DNA of 16,559 nt from Pirellulales bacterium (lineage in GTDB: Bacteria > Planctomycetota > Planctomycetia > Pirellulales > Thermoguttaceae). A program made the position numbers and the translations under genes. A model generated the notes under the pieces. The model was not told where the DNA came from. It saw only the letters and a list, made by a program, of their open reading frames with translations, and made no database searches. Each line of letters starts with the position of its first letter. The stretch's first letter is position 1. Location: NCBI GenBank assembly GCA_030642635.1, contig DAOWNK010000037.1:1-16559 (forward strand), read 5' to 3'. Of this stretch, positions 6,416 to 13,978 are shown piece after piece.

Positions 6416-8236
6416 ATGAGCACATCATACAACTTCGACGTGGTCGTCGTCGGCGCCGGACACGCCGGTGCTGAAGCGGCGTTGGCCGCTGCAAGGATGG
6501 GAGCCGATGTCGCATTACTTACGACCGATCTTGATACCGTTGCACAGATGAGTTGCAACCCGGCCATAGGCGGCGTGGCGAAGGGGCAGATCGTCCGCGA
6601 GATCGACGCGATGGGCGGGGCCATGGCCCGGGCGATCGATGAGGCCGGCATACAGTTCCGAATGCTCAACCGACGCAAGGGGCCTGCTATGCACGGACCA
6701 CGTGCACAGGCCGATAAACTCGCCTATCAGCAAGCGGTAAAGCGAATTGTCCAACAGCAGCCCCGTCTGACACTGCGGCAGGAAACCGTCGAAGAGTTGC
6801 TCCTGGAAAACCACCACGGTAAGCAACGCATCGCCGGAGTGCGAACGGCCGGTGATGCAATCTATCGTGCCAGGGCGGTGGTGTTGTGCACCGGCACGTT
6901 CATGCAGGGCCTGCTGCACGTCGGCGATGAGACCACGCCCGGTGGACGGATGGGCGAGCCGACCGGCTCCGGTATCAGCCGGTCGCTTGAGCAGGTCGGG
7001 TTCGAGTTGGCCCGGTTCAAAACCGGCACACCGCCAAGGCTCGACGGCCGGACTATCGACTACCGGAAAACCCAAATCCAGCCGGGCGACGAACTGCCCG
7101 AGCCGTTCTCGTTTATGACCGACCGGATCCAGTGCAAGCAACTCCCGTGCTGGATCACATACACAACACCGGCCGCCCACGAGTTGATCCGCGAGAACCT
7201 GTATCGGGCGCCGATGTATACCGGCCAGATCGAATCGACCGGGCCGAGGTATTGCCCTTCGATTGAAACGAAGATCGTCCGCTTTGCCGATAAGGACCGG
7301 CACCAGTTGTTTCTCGAACCGGAAGGACGCCGCACGCACGAGGTCTACGTAAACGGTCTGGCGACCAGCCTGCCGCGCGACGTGCAGGACGCCGTGCTGC
7401 GGCATATTCCCGGCCTGGAGCACGCCGAGATACTACGCTACGGCTACGCTATCGAATACGACTACGTTCCGCCGGTGCAGTTGAAACCATCGCTGGAGTC
7501 GGAGCTTCTCTCCGGGCTGTTTCTGGCCGGTCAGATCAACGGCACGACCGGCTACGAGGAGGCCGCCGCACAGGGATTGATCGCCGGGGCGAATGCGGTG
7601 CTGGCGCTTAGCGGCAAGGAGCCGCTCGTGCTGAGCCGCGACGAGGCATACGTCGGCGTGATGATCGACGACCTGGTTACCCGGGGTGTCGACGAGCCGT
7701 ATCGGATGTTTACCAGCCGTGCGGAGTACCGGCTGCTGCTGCGTCACGACAATGCCGACCGGCGGCTCACGCCCGTTGCAGAACACCTTGGCCTGGTCTG
7801 CCCGGACCGCTGTCGGAGGTTGCATGCAAAACACTCGGAGATCGAGCGTGTCGCCCGACTGCTGGAAACCACCCGCTGCGGACAGATCACATTGACCAAA
7901 ATGCTCCGCCGGCCGGAGGTCACATGGCGTGACATGGTGGAGCGGTTGCCGGCACTGGGCGTGGTTTCGACGGATGTGGCCGAGCAGGTTACACGCGACG
8001 CGAAATACGCCGGATATATAGCTCGGCAGCAGATCGATATTTCCCGTCAGCATCGGCTGGCGGCGCATCGTATTCCGGCCGAGTTCGATTTCCAATCGGT
8101 CGGCCATATGCGTGCCGAAGCCCGAGAGAAGCTTGCCAGGGTTCGTCCGGTTGACCTTGCGCAGGCGGGCCGGATCAGCGGCATCACGCCCGCCGATGTG
8201 GCGGTGCTGATGGTTCACCTGAAAGGGAGGGATTAG
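6416..8236 (+). CDS. mnmG: tRNA uridine 5-carboxymethylaminomethyl modification enzyme MnmG (GidA)
   Basis: A 606-residue FAD protein that works with MnmE to modify the wobble uridine U34 of certain tRNAs, using methylene-tetrahydrofolate and glycine or ammonium. Visible features are the dinucleotide-binding GAGHAGAEAA (13-22), SCNPAIGG with C47 at the same number as in E. coli, and GPRYCPSIETKIVRF holding the second catalytic cysteine. Further on are FLEPEGRRTHEVYVNG, GLFLAGQINGTTGYEEAAAQ and the C-terminal region ending GRISGITPADVAVLMVHLK. The start at 6416 gives the normal N-terminus; the frame stays open further upstream only because the GGGGATT array has no stop in it. No Shine-Dalgarno sequence is visible. 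The last residues GRD and the TAG stop are formed by the repeat GGGAGGGATTAGGG. Confidence 0.97.
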   Translation: MSTSYNFDVVVVGAGHAGAEAALAAARMGADVALLTTDLDTVAQMSCNPAIGGVAKGQIVREIDAMGGAMARAIDEAGIQFRMLNRRKGPAMHGPRAQADKLAYQQAVKRIVQQQPRLTLRQETVEELLLENHHGKQRIAGVRTAGDAIYRARAVVLCTGTFMQGLLHVGDETTPGGRMGEPTGSGISRSLEQVGFELARFKTGTPPRLDGRTIDYRKTQIQPGDELPEPFSFMTDRIQCKQLPCWITYTTPAAHELIRENLYRAPMYTGQIESTGPRYCPSIETKIVRFADKDRHQLFLEPEGRRTHEVYVNGLATSLPRDVQDAVLRHIPGLEHAEILRYGYAIEYDYVPPVQLKPSLESELLSGLFLAGQINGTTGYEEAAAQGLIAGANAVLALSGKEPLVLSRDEAYVGVMIDDLVTRGVDEPYRMFTSRAEYRLLLRHDNADRRLTPVAEHLGLVCPDRCRRLHAKHSEIERVARLLETTRCGQITLTKMLRRPEVTWRDMVERLPALGVVSTDVAEQVTRDAKYAGYIARQQIDISRQHRLAAHRIPAEFDFQSVGHMRAEAREKLARVRPVDLAQAGRISGITPADVAVLMVHLKGRD

Positions 8237-8299
8237 GGATTGGGAATTGGGGATTGGGTATTGGGGTTACCCAAAAGCCCCAGCACTGCGTGCTGGGGC
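8223..8299. repeat. GGGATT array plus perfect GC hairpin after mnmG
   Basis: An array of degenerate GGGATT units (8223-8269) contains the mnmG TAG stop. It is followed by AAAA and a perfect 10-bp hairpin GCCCCAGCAC-TGC-GTGCTGGGGC (8277-8299). This bipartite arrangement matches the one after recA (2007-2069), with the same AAAAGCCCC junction and the same TGCGTGC core. Read on the minus strand the hairpin is followed by TTTT, so it would be a good intrinsic terminator for minus-strand transcription, the opposite of mnmG. Confidence 0.85.
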
Positions 8300-8419
8300 A
8301 TGTGTGCAAGGGTCTATAATGCTGGGAAAAGCAGATATTTCAGCGGCCGATTGATGGCTGTCAGCCATTTGTTCTCGCAACTCCTTGCTGCGTAAGGACT
8401 TAAAAAAACAGAAACCGTA

Positions 8420-8447
8420 TTGACTACGGCGAGAAGATAGCTATAAT
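8420..8447 (+). promoter_or_regulatory. Sigma70-type promoter for the HTH-receiver gene
   Basis: TTGACT (8420-8425), a 16-base spacer and a perfect TATAAT (8442-8447). The predicted transcription start is near 8454, leaving a leader of about 105 bases. Upstream, 8300-8419 shows no gene; it holds only a short palindrome ATGGCTG-T-CAGCCAT at 8354-8368. Confidence 0.75.
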
Positions 8448-8474
8448 TAAAGTTATCGGCAAGTTCGGTAATGT

Positions 8475-8540
8475 CGGCAGGGTCGGATGAGCCTGCCGTT
8501 TGCATGTAGCCTAGGAATGTAAGGGGTCTGCGGACCTTTT
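8475..8540 (+). promoter_or_regulatory. Hairpins in the leader of the HTH-receiver gene
   Basis: CGGCAGG (8475-8481) pairs with CCTGCCG (8492-8498) across a 10-base loop, followed by TTT. Nearer the gene, GGTC-TGCG-GACC is followed by TTTT (about 8525-8540) just before the Shine-Dalgarno sequence. Either could act as an attenuator in the leader; the evidence is structural only. Confidence 0.3.
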
Positions 8541-8559
8541 AACACGGAGGAACTAGAAC

Positions 8560-9141
8560 GTGAAAACTGTGTTTACAACTGGCGAGGCTGCCAAGATATG
8601 TAAGGTCAGCCAGCAGACTATCATTCGTTGTTTCGATTCCGGACAGCTCAAGGGGTTTCGGGTGCCTGGAAGTCGGTTCCGCCGTATCCCGCGTGAACAG
8701 CTTTATATGTTCATGCGCGACAATGGGATACCCACCGATGCCCTGGAGAGCGGAAAACGTAAAATTCTCATCGTCGACGACGACGAGGAACTGGTCGAGT
8801 TGATCTCCGACGTGCTGGAGCGAGACGGCCGGTTCGAGGTGCGCAGCGTCAACAACGGTTTCGATGCCGGCATGATGGTCAAGGAATATCGTCCCGACCT
8901 TATCGTGCTGGATGTCATGTTGCCTGATATCAACGGCAAGGAAGTGTGCCAGCGGGTGCGCAGCGACAAGACGATGGCCGACGTGCGTATCATCTGCATC
9001 TCCGGCATGGTCGAGGAAGACAAGGTCGGCGAGCTTAGTGCGGCCGGGGCCGACGACTTCATGCACAAACCGTTCGAGGTCGAGCGGCTCATCGAGCGGA
9101 TGTGCCACCACCTTGATATCGAAGTCGCCTCCCACGCGTGA
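8560..9141 (+). CDS. Excisionase-type HTH / receiver-domain response regulator
   Basis: A 193-residue response regulator with reversed domain order. Residues 1-55 are an excisionase/MerR-like winged HTH: FTTGEAAKICKVSQQTIIRC (helix-turn-helix, 5-24), GFRVPGSRFRRIPREQL (32-48). Residues 67-187 are a CheY-like receiver with the acidic pocket D73-D75, phospho-acceptor D118 in VLDVMLPD, S148 in the switch position and K170 in HKPF. All key receiver residues are present, so it should be phosphorylatable, most simply by the kinase encoded next. The start is GTG, chosen because GGAGG (8546-8550) lies 9 bases ahead and the HTH begins right after. It has its own promoter. Target genes are unknown; the hopanoid operon downstream is one candidate. 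Confidence 0.9.
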   Translation: MKTVFTTGEAAKICKVSQQTIIRCFDSGQLKGFRVPGSRFRRIPREQLYMFMRDNGIPTDALESGKRKILIVDDDEELVELISDVLERDGRFEVRSVNNGFDAGMMVKEYRPDLIVLDVMLPDINGKEVCQRVRSDKTMADVRIICISGMVEEDKVGELSAAGADDFMHKPFEVERLIERMCHHLDIEVASHA

Positions 9142-9162
9142 CGGCACTGTTGCAAATCGCTT

Positions 9163-9236
9163 GTTTAGCGGCCGCCGGTACGGCGGTCAAAAACATAAAC
9201 AACAGTTCCAAGCCGCCGTACCGGCGGCTGCTAAAC
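9163..9236. repeat. 24-bp-stem inverted repeat between response regulator and kinase genes
   Basis: The left arm 9163-9186 starts GTTTAGCGGCCGCC and ends GGTACGGCGG; the right arm 9213-9236 is its reverse complement with one difference, which would be a G-U wobble in RNA. The loop is 26 bases of A-rich sequence. It could limit read-through from the regulator gene to the kinase gene. The GTTTAGC/GCTAAAC ends resemble those at 802-875. The remaining spacer to the kinase start shows no promoter. Confidence 0.85.
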
Positions 9237-9260
9237 GGATATGTGTGATCCTCCGTTCCC

Positions 9261-10715
9261 ATGCACCGCCTGCCACCTTTTCTTTCTGGAGCGAATCGCT
9301 GGGTGCTGCCGTTGGCCGACTGCTCAGCCGACGCACTGGCCGAGTTGCTGTTAGAAGGGAGTTCCGCGTCAAGCGATTCACTGGCGAGCGTTTTGTCTGC
9401 CGATCCACCGCTGTTGCTGTGGACGGTTTGCCTTGCCGACCGCCGCGACGGCTTGCGACCCGAGTCGGTTGAAGACGTCGCCGGATGGCTCACCGACCAT
9501 GCCCTTGATGTGTTGCGGTGGGATTTCAAACAAACCGACACGTTGGATGAAAGCGAAACATCGGACACGGAACTTTATGCCGATCGCGTTGCAAAAAGCC
9601 TTCAAGTGGCCGATCTGGCCGCGCATCTGGCCGCCGAAGCCGGACATGCCGCATCTAAATCGGCACACCTGCTGGGACTTCTGCACTATGCTAACAAAAC
9701 CGGCGAGCCGCGGGGTTTATCCCCGCGCAAAGCTTCGCCCCAGGATAAACCTGGGGGATCACAGGTTGAGGATGCGGTCCGGCTTGCCGTAGCGGTGATC
9801 GCCGGCGAGGCGTCGTTGCCGGACACTGTCGCGTTCGATCTGAACGCCTGCCGCCGATGTGCCGCCGAAGGCCGCCGGCGTTGGCTGGCAACAACCACCG
9901 GATTGGGTGGCCGGTTGCCGCTGTTGGCGGCCAAGCTGGCGCGTCTGGCCGAGTTGGAAGACCGGTTCCGCCAGACGCTCGAGGCGGAGAAGCTCGAAGC
10001 GATGGCCGAATTCGCCGCCGGGGCCGGCCATGAAATAAACAACCCGCTGACGGTCATTGCAGGTCGGGCACAACTATTCCTCCGCGATGAGACCGATCCG
10101 GAGCGACGCCGTGCACTGTCGCTTATAAACTCGCAGGCCATGCGGGTGCACGAGATGATCGCCGACATGATGTTGTTCGCCAGACCGCCGGAACCGGAGA
10201 TGGAACAAATCGACCTGCAGGAACTCCTCGGCCGGCTCGTCGAGGAGGTCTCGCCTCGGGCGGCGTTGCAGGAAACGACGCTTCGAGTGACCGGTCGGCA
10301 CGGGCCGATCCAACTCGACGCCGATCCGGTGCAGCTTACCGTGGCGCTACAGGCGATGGTCAACAATTCGCTGGAGGCGATCGGCCGAGGCGGACGAATC
10401 GACATCGATATCGACAGGAGCGAACGCGGGGTGGAGATTCGCGTTACAGACGACGGCCCCGGCATGACGCTCGAAGAGCGCAGCCACGTGTTCGACCCGT
10501 ACTATTCCGCCCGACAGGCCGGCCGTGGACTTGGCCTTGGGTTGTCGAAGGCATGGCGGATCATTACCAACCATGGCGGCCGGATCAACGTCGAGAGCGA
10601 ACCCGGACGCGGTGCAGTTTTTACGATAATGTTGAATGATACACGTCGGGCAAACCCGACCGCTACATTTCCGCCTTCTGCTAGCACCTCCCCCCCGTTC
10701 TTCATGACGTACTGA
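9261..10715 (+). CDS. Cytoplasmic sensor histidine kinase with HDOD-like N-terminus
   Basis: A 484-residue kinase with no signal peptide or membrane segment. The catalytic half is complete: H-box FAAGAGHEINNPLTV with H257, N-box VNNSLEAI (367-374), G1 DDGPGM (397-402), F-box region HVFDPYYS, and G2 GRGLGLGLSK (421-430). The N-terminal half (about 35-145) carries SVLSADPPLLLW and AHLLGLLHYAN, which resemble a degenerate HDOD domain; this is a tentative reading. A coiled segment (about 225-250) joins the halves. Its neighbour upstream is the HTH-receiver protein, its likely partner. Residues 148-168 (GEPRGL...GGSQ) are encoded by a double palindrome, and the C-terminal tail after residue 460 starts with another palindrome. 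No Shine-Dalgarno sequence precedes the ATG; the start is not certain. Confidence 0.9.
   Translation: MHRLPPFLSGANRWVLPLADCSADALAELLLEGSSASSDSLASVLSADPPLLLWTVCLADRRDGLRPESVEDVAGWLTDHALDVLRWDFKQTDTLDESETSDTELYADRVAKSLQVADLAAHLAAEAGHAASKSAHLLGLLHYANKTGEPRGLSPRKASPQDKPGGSQVEDAVRLAVAVIAGEASLPDTVAFDLNACRRCAAEGRRRWLATTTGLGGRLPLLAAKLARLAELEDRFRQTLEAEKLEAMAEFAAGAGHEINNPLTVIAGRAQLFLRDETDPERRRALSLINSQAMRVHEMIADMMLFARPPEPEMEQIDLQELLGRLVEEVSPRAALQETTLRVTGRHGPIQLDADPVQLTVALQAMVNNSLEAIGRGGRIDIDIDRSERGVEIRVTDDGPGMTLEERSHVFDPYYSARQAGRGLGLGLSKAWRIITNHGGRINVESEPGRGAVFTIMLNDTRRANPTATFPPSASTSPPFFMTY
9702..9764. repeat. In-frame double palindromic element inside the kinase gene
   Basis: Two hairpins stand side by side: CGCGGGG-TTTAT-CCCCGCG (9709-9727) and CCCCAGG-ATAAA-CCTGGGG (9738-9756). 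Their loops are exact reverse complements, and GGTTTATCC and GGATAAACC are reverse complements of each other, so the unit is also one larger palindrome. It adds 21 codons without breaking the frame, in the linker after the HDOD-like region. The peptide is Pro/Gly/Ser/Lys-rich, unlike the surrounding Ala/Leu-rich protein. Confidence 0.75.
10641..10666. repeat. Small palindrome in the kinase gene 3' end
   Basis: GTCGGG-CAAA-CCCGAC (10645-10660) lies just after the codons for the last strand of the ATPase domain (FTIML). It starts a 24-residue Pro/Ser/Thr-rich tail that is not part of the kinase fold. It may be a second repeat insertion that extended the reading frame. Confidence 0.5.
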
Positions 10716-10802
10716 TCTTGTCTGTTCGGCGGCGATAACATAAGCTATTGCATTCCGGCTTGCCTTCGTGGCGGCGTATCATGGATGATTAACGAGTTGC
10801 CT

Positions 10803-10809
10803 GGAGAGG
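10803..10809 (+). promoter_or_regulatory. Shine-Dalgarno sequence of shc
   Basis: GGAGAGG lies 6 bases before the ATG at 10816 and fixes this start. In the 100-base gap after the kinase stop I find no convincing promoter pair, so the hopanoid operon may be read from the two-component promoter or from a promoter of another class. Confidence 0.7.
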
Positions 10810-10815
10810 CACACG

Positions 10816-12945
10816 ATGAATTTGCACCAACAAGCGAGCGTCGTGCCGGTGGAGAGGCGCGACGACTCGATCGCGTCCGAGGTGTCGGACATTTTGACGC
10901 TGAAGATGTTGGGCGCGCCTGTGCGTCGGGCGATCATGCGCACACGGCAATGGCTGCTCGGCCGACAACACCCCGACGGACATTGGTGTGCCGAGTTGCA
11001 AGGCGACACCATCCTGGAGAGCGAGACCATATTGCTGTTGGCGTACTTGGGCCGCGAAGACTCGAAGTTGGCCAAGCAGGCGGCGGCGTATCTGATCGAA
11101 CAGCAGTTGCCCGAAGGCGGCTGGGCGATGTATCCCGGCGGCCGGATGGATCTGAGCGGCAGCGTTAAGGCGTACTTCGCCTTGAAGCTGACCGGCCATT
11201 CTCCACATGCCGAGTACATGCAGCGCGCCCGAGTTGCTATCCTCGCCGCTGGCGGCGCCGACGCGGTGAACAGCTTCACACGGTTTTACCTGGCGGTGTT
11301 GGGACAGATATCGTACCAGCAGTGCCCCGAGGTGCCGCCGGAGATAGTCTTGCTGCCAAAATGGTTCCCGGTGAATATCTACGGTGTGAGCGCCTGGTCG
11401 CGGACGATCATCGTACCGTTGTCGATAGTTTCGGCGCTCAGGCCGGTTCGCCGGATTGATCCGCGATTGGGCATCCGCGAGCTGTTTCTGAAATCGCCGG
11501 AACACTGGCCGCCGTTGCGTTGCCCGGACCGGACGGATCGCACCGGCGTGTTCAGTTGGGACCGCTTCTTCCGTACAGTCGATCGGATATTGAAGTGGTG
11601 CCGGCGCCGTGGGTTCACACCATTGCGGCGTCGCGCGATTGCCGCGGCCGAGAAGTGGATGCTCCGGCGGTTCGAGCACAGCGACGGCCTTGGGGCGATC
11701 TATCCGCCGATCGTCTGGAGCATCCTGGCGCTTAAGGCGCTCGATTACGACGACGACGGCCCGGAGCTTGTGGAATGTCACAAGCAACTCGATGCACTGG
11801 TCGTCGACGTTGAGAATTCAAACTCCGTGAGTATTCAGCCGTGCAAATCTCCGGTGTGGGACACGGCGATCACGCTGCGTGCGGTCATGGCCGGCGGCAT
11901 CCGCGGTGACAACCATGCGGTCGGCAAGGCAATCGGCTGGCTGATTGCTCGACAGATCACCAGTCACGGCGATTGGGCCGGGGCGGTTGATGTGGAGCCG
12001 GGCGGCTGGGCATTCGAGTACGCAAACGACTTCTACCCCGACTCCGACGATACGGCGATGGTGCTGATGGCGCTGGCGGCACAGTTTTCAGACATACCTC
12101 AACCATCCACACTACCGCCGGAGTTGCACTTGGTGGACAAGGAAATCGTTACGCAGGTGGACGCACTGGATGAAGTCGCTGCGATGGACCGCTCGGCGGC
12201 GGCGATCGAACGTGGGTTGAAGTGGATGTTGGCCATGCAGAACGACGACGGCGGTTGGGGTGCGTTCGACCGGAACAACCGTCGCGAGTTCCTCTGCCAC
12301 GTCCCGTTCGCCGATCATAACGCTATGATCGACCCGAGCACTCCGGACCTGACCGGTCGGGTGCTTGAATCGCTGGGCAAGCTGGGCCGCCGGCTGGGTG
12401 ATCCGGCCGTAGACCGGGCGGTGCGATACATACGCAAGCACCAGGAGCCGGACGGCAGTTGGTTCGGCCGCTGGGGTGTCAACTATATCTACGGCACATG
12501 GCAGGTGATTACCGGCCTGGCGGCCGTGGGCGTACCGACGGACGATCCGGCCGTTGCGGCCGGCGCCGACTGGCTTCTGGCCCATCAGCAGCCGTGCGGT
12601 GGTTGGGGTGAATCGCCGGAGAGCTATGCAAAACCGCATCTTCGCGGCCAAGGCACGCCGACCGCCTCGCAGACGGCCTGGGCGATACTCGGACTGCTGG
12701 CGGCCGGCCTGCACGAACACGAAGCGGTTGCACGCGCCGTGCGGTTTCTTATACTGAACCAGAATGAGGACGGCACATGGGACGAGCCGGAGTTTACAGG
12801 CACCGGATTCCCGCAGGTGTTTTATCTGCGATACCATTACTACCCGATCTACTTCCCGCTTATGGCGCTGTCGGAATGGGCCGTTAAAATTGCCCCGCTG
12901 TTGGCCGCCGACCATGTGCCGGAGTTGCAATTGGTTTGTGAGTAG
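10816..12945 (+). CDS. shc: Squalene-hopene cyclase
   Basis: A 709-residue class II triterpene cyclase that folds squalene into hopene/hopanol at the membrane surface. The catalytic acid motif DxDD is D409-S410-D411-D412 in FYPDSDDTAMV. QW-type repeats are visible at QQLPEGGW (96-103), QNDDGGWGAF (475-484), QEPDGSWFGRWG (543-554), QQPCGGWGES (591-600) and QNEDGTWDEP (649-658), followed by FTGTGFPQVFY. GSWFGRWGVNYIYGTW is a cyclase hallmark. It is longer than the Alicyclobacillus enzyme (631 residues): besides an N-terminal extension there is an inserted segment of about 30 residues (about 428-458) between the DxDD region and the next QW repeat. It is first in a tight operon; hpnH starts 6 bases after its stop. 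Confidence 0.97.
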   Translation: MNLHQQASVVPVERRDDSIASEVSDILTLKMLGAPVRRAIMRTRQWLLGRQHPDGHWCAELQGDTILESETILLLAYLGREDSKLAKQAAAYLIEQQLPEGGWAMYPGGRMDLSGSVKAYFALKLTGHSPHAEYMQRARVAILAAGGADAVNSFTRFYLAVLGQISYQQCPEVPPEIVLLPKWFPVNIYGVSAWSRTIIVPLSIVSALRPVRRIDPRLGIRELFLKSPEHWPPLRCPDRTDRTGVFSWDRFFRTVDRILKWCRRRGFTPLRRRAIAAAEKWMLRRFEHSDGLGAIYPPIVWSILALKALDYDDDGPELVECHKQLDALVVDVENSNSVSIQPCKSPVWDTAITLRAVMAGGIRGDNHAVGKAIGWLIARQITSHGDWAGAVDVEPGGWAFEYANDFYPDSDDTAMVLMALAAQFSDIPQPSTLPPELHLVDKEIVTQVDALDEVAAMDRSAAAIERGLKWMLAMQNDDGGWGAFDRNNRREFLCHVPFADHNAMIDPSTPDLTGRVLESLGKLGRRLGDPAVDRAVRYIRKHQEPDGSWFGRWGVNYIYGTWQVITGLAAVGVPTDDPAVAAGADWLLAHQQPCGGWGESPESYAKPHLRGQGTPTASQTAWAILGLLAAGLHEHEAVARAVRFLILNQNEDGTWDEPEFTGTGFPQVFYLRYHYYPIYFPLMALSEWAVKIAPLLAADHVPELQLVCE

Positions 12946-12951
12946 AAAATT

Positions 12952-13971
12952 ATGCGTTTTCCATTTTCGCTGACCCGATCGATGGCGTCGTACATGCTTC
13001 GCAAGAAGCTCTCTGGCGAACAACGCTTTCCGTTGGTGTTGATGCTCGAGCCGCTTCATGCGTGCAACCTGTCGTGTACCGGTTGCGGGCGGATTCTCGA
13101 ATACGCCGATACGATAAAAAGCCGGCTCTCCGTGGATCAATGCCTTGACGCGGTCCAGCAGTGCGGCACACCGATCGTGAGCGTCTGCGGCGGCGAGCCG
13201 CTGATCTATCCGGATATCGAAGAACTCGTCGGAAAAATTCTCGCCGCACGCAAGCACGTCTACCTATGCACCAACGGGGTGCTGTTGGAGAAGCGTTTGC
13301 ACGGTTTTCCGCCGGGCAACCGGCTTATGATCAACGTGCACATCGACGGCATGGAGGCCACGCACGATCGGACGGTCAATCGCGATGGCGTTTTCGCCGC
13401 CGCGGTGCGCGGTGTGCTCGCAGCCAAAACGGCAGGGTTCGTCGTCTGCACGAACACGACTATCTACAAAGACACCGACATGCACGAGATCGCCGTGCTG
13501 TTCGAGTATCTGACCGAACTGGGCGTCGATGGGCTGATGATCTCGCCGGCCTACGGGTACGAAGCGGTGGCGGAGTCCGATCCGGACGGTGCGGCGGATA
13601 TCTTTATGACTCGGCAAGAGATACACGAAAAATTCCGCCTGGCCGAGCAATTGCTCGGGCGGTTCAAACTGATCGCTTCGCCCGTCTACATGGACTTCCT
13701 CTGCGGCCGGCGCGAGTTGCAGTGTGCCGCCTGGGCAAATCCTACGTACAACGTTCGCGGATGGCGTGGACCTTGCTACCTGATAGCCGACCGCCACTAC
13801 GAGACATACCGGGAGTTGGTCGATTCGACCGATTGGGAGCGGCTTGGGCCGGGCGCCGACCCGCGCTGCGAGCACTGCATGGTCCACTGCGGTTTCGAGC
13901 CGGCCGCCGTTCTGGCCGCCAATCGCCGTGTGCGCGACATGCTGAAAATGGCCGTCTGGCAGATGACGTAA
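12952..13971 (+). CDS. hpnH: Adenosyl-hopene transferase HpnH (radical SAM)
   Basis: A 339-residue radical SAM enzyme that joins the 5'-deoxyadenosyl group of SAM to diploptene, giving adenosylhopane, the first step of hopanoid side-chain extension. The 4Fe-4S ligands are C38, C42 and C45 in CNLSCTGCGRI (CxxxCxxC). The SAM-binding CGGEPLIYPDIEEL and the VHIDGMEATHD block are typical of HpnH. The C-terminal region (about 245-325), with FLCGRRELQCAAWANPTYN and CEHCMVHCGFEPAAVL, is the Cys-rich extension of this family. Length and motif order are as expected. It lies between shc and hpnG with gaps of 6 and 7 bases, which strongly supports the assignment. No Shine-Dalgarno sequence is evident, so translation may be coupled. 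Confidence 0.95.
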   Translation: MRFPFSLTRSMASYMLRKKLSGEQRFPLVLMLEPLHACNLSCTGCGRILEYADTIKSRLSVDQCLDAVQQCGTPIVSVCGGEPLIYPDIEELVGKILAARKHVYLCTNGVLLEKRLHGFPPGNRLMINVHIDGMEATHDRTVNRDGVFAAAVRGVLAAKTAGFVVCTNTTIYKDTDMHEIAVLFEYLTELGVDGLMISPAYGYEAVAESDPDGAADIFMTRQEIHEKFRLAEQLLGRFKLIASPVYMDFLCGRRELQCAAWANPTYNVRGWRGPCYLIADRHYETYRELVDSTDWERLGPGADPRCEHCMVHCGFEPAAVLAANRRVRDMLKMAVWQMT

Positions 13972-13978
13972 TCATATC

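Noticed and set aside
8315..8320. TATAAT box upstream of the HTH-receiver gene
   Set aside because: No acceptable -35 sequence lies 16-18 bases ahead (GC hairpin sequence there); the pair at 8420-8447 is far better.
8314..8505. Minus-strand 63-residue frame in the regulator's upstream region
   Set aside because: It overlaps the promoter and leader hairpin of the HTH-receiver gene and resembles no known protein.
10718..10746. TTGTCT/TAAGCT pair ahead of shc as a promoter
   Set aside because: The -10 matches at only three of six positions, which is expected by chance.
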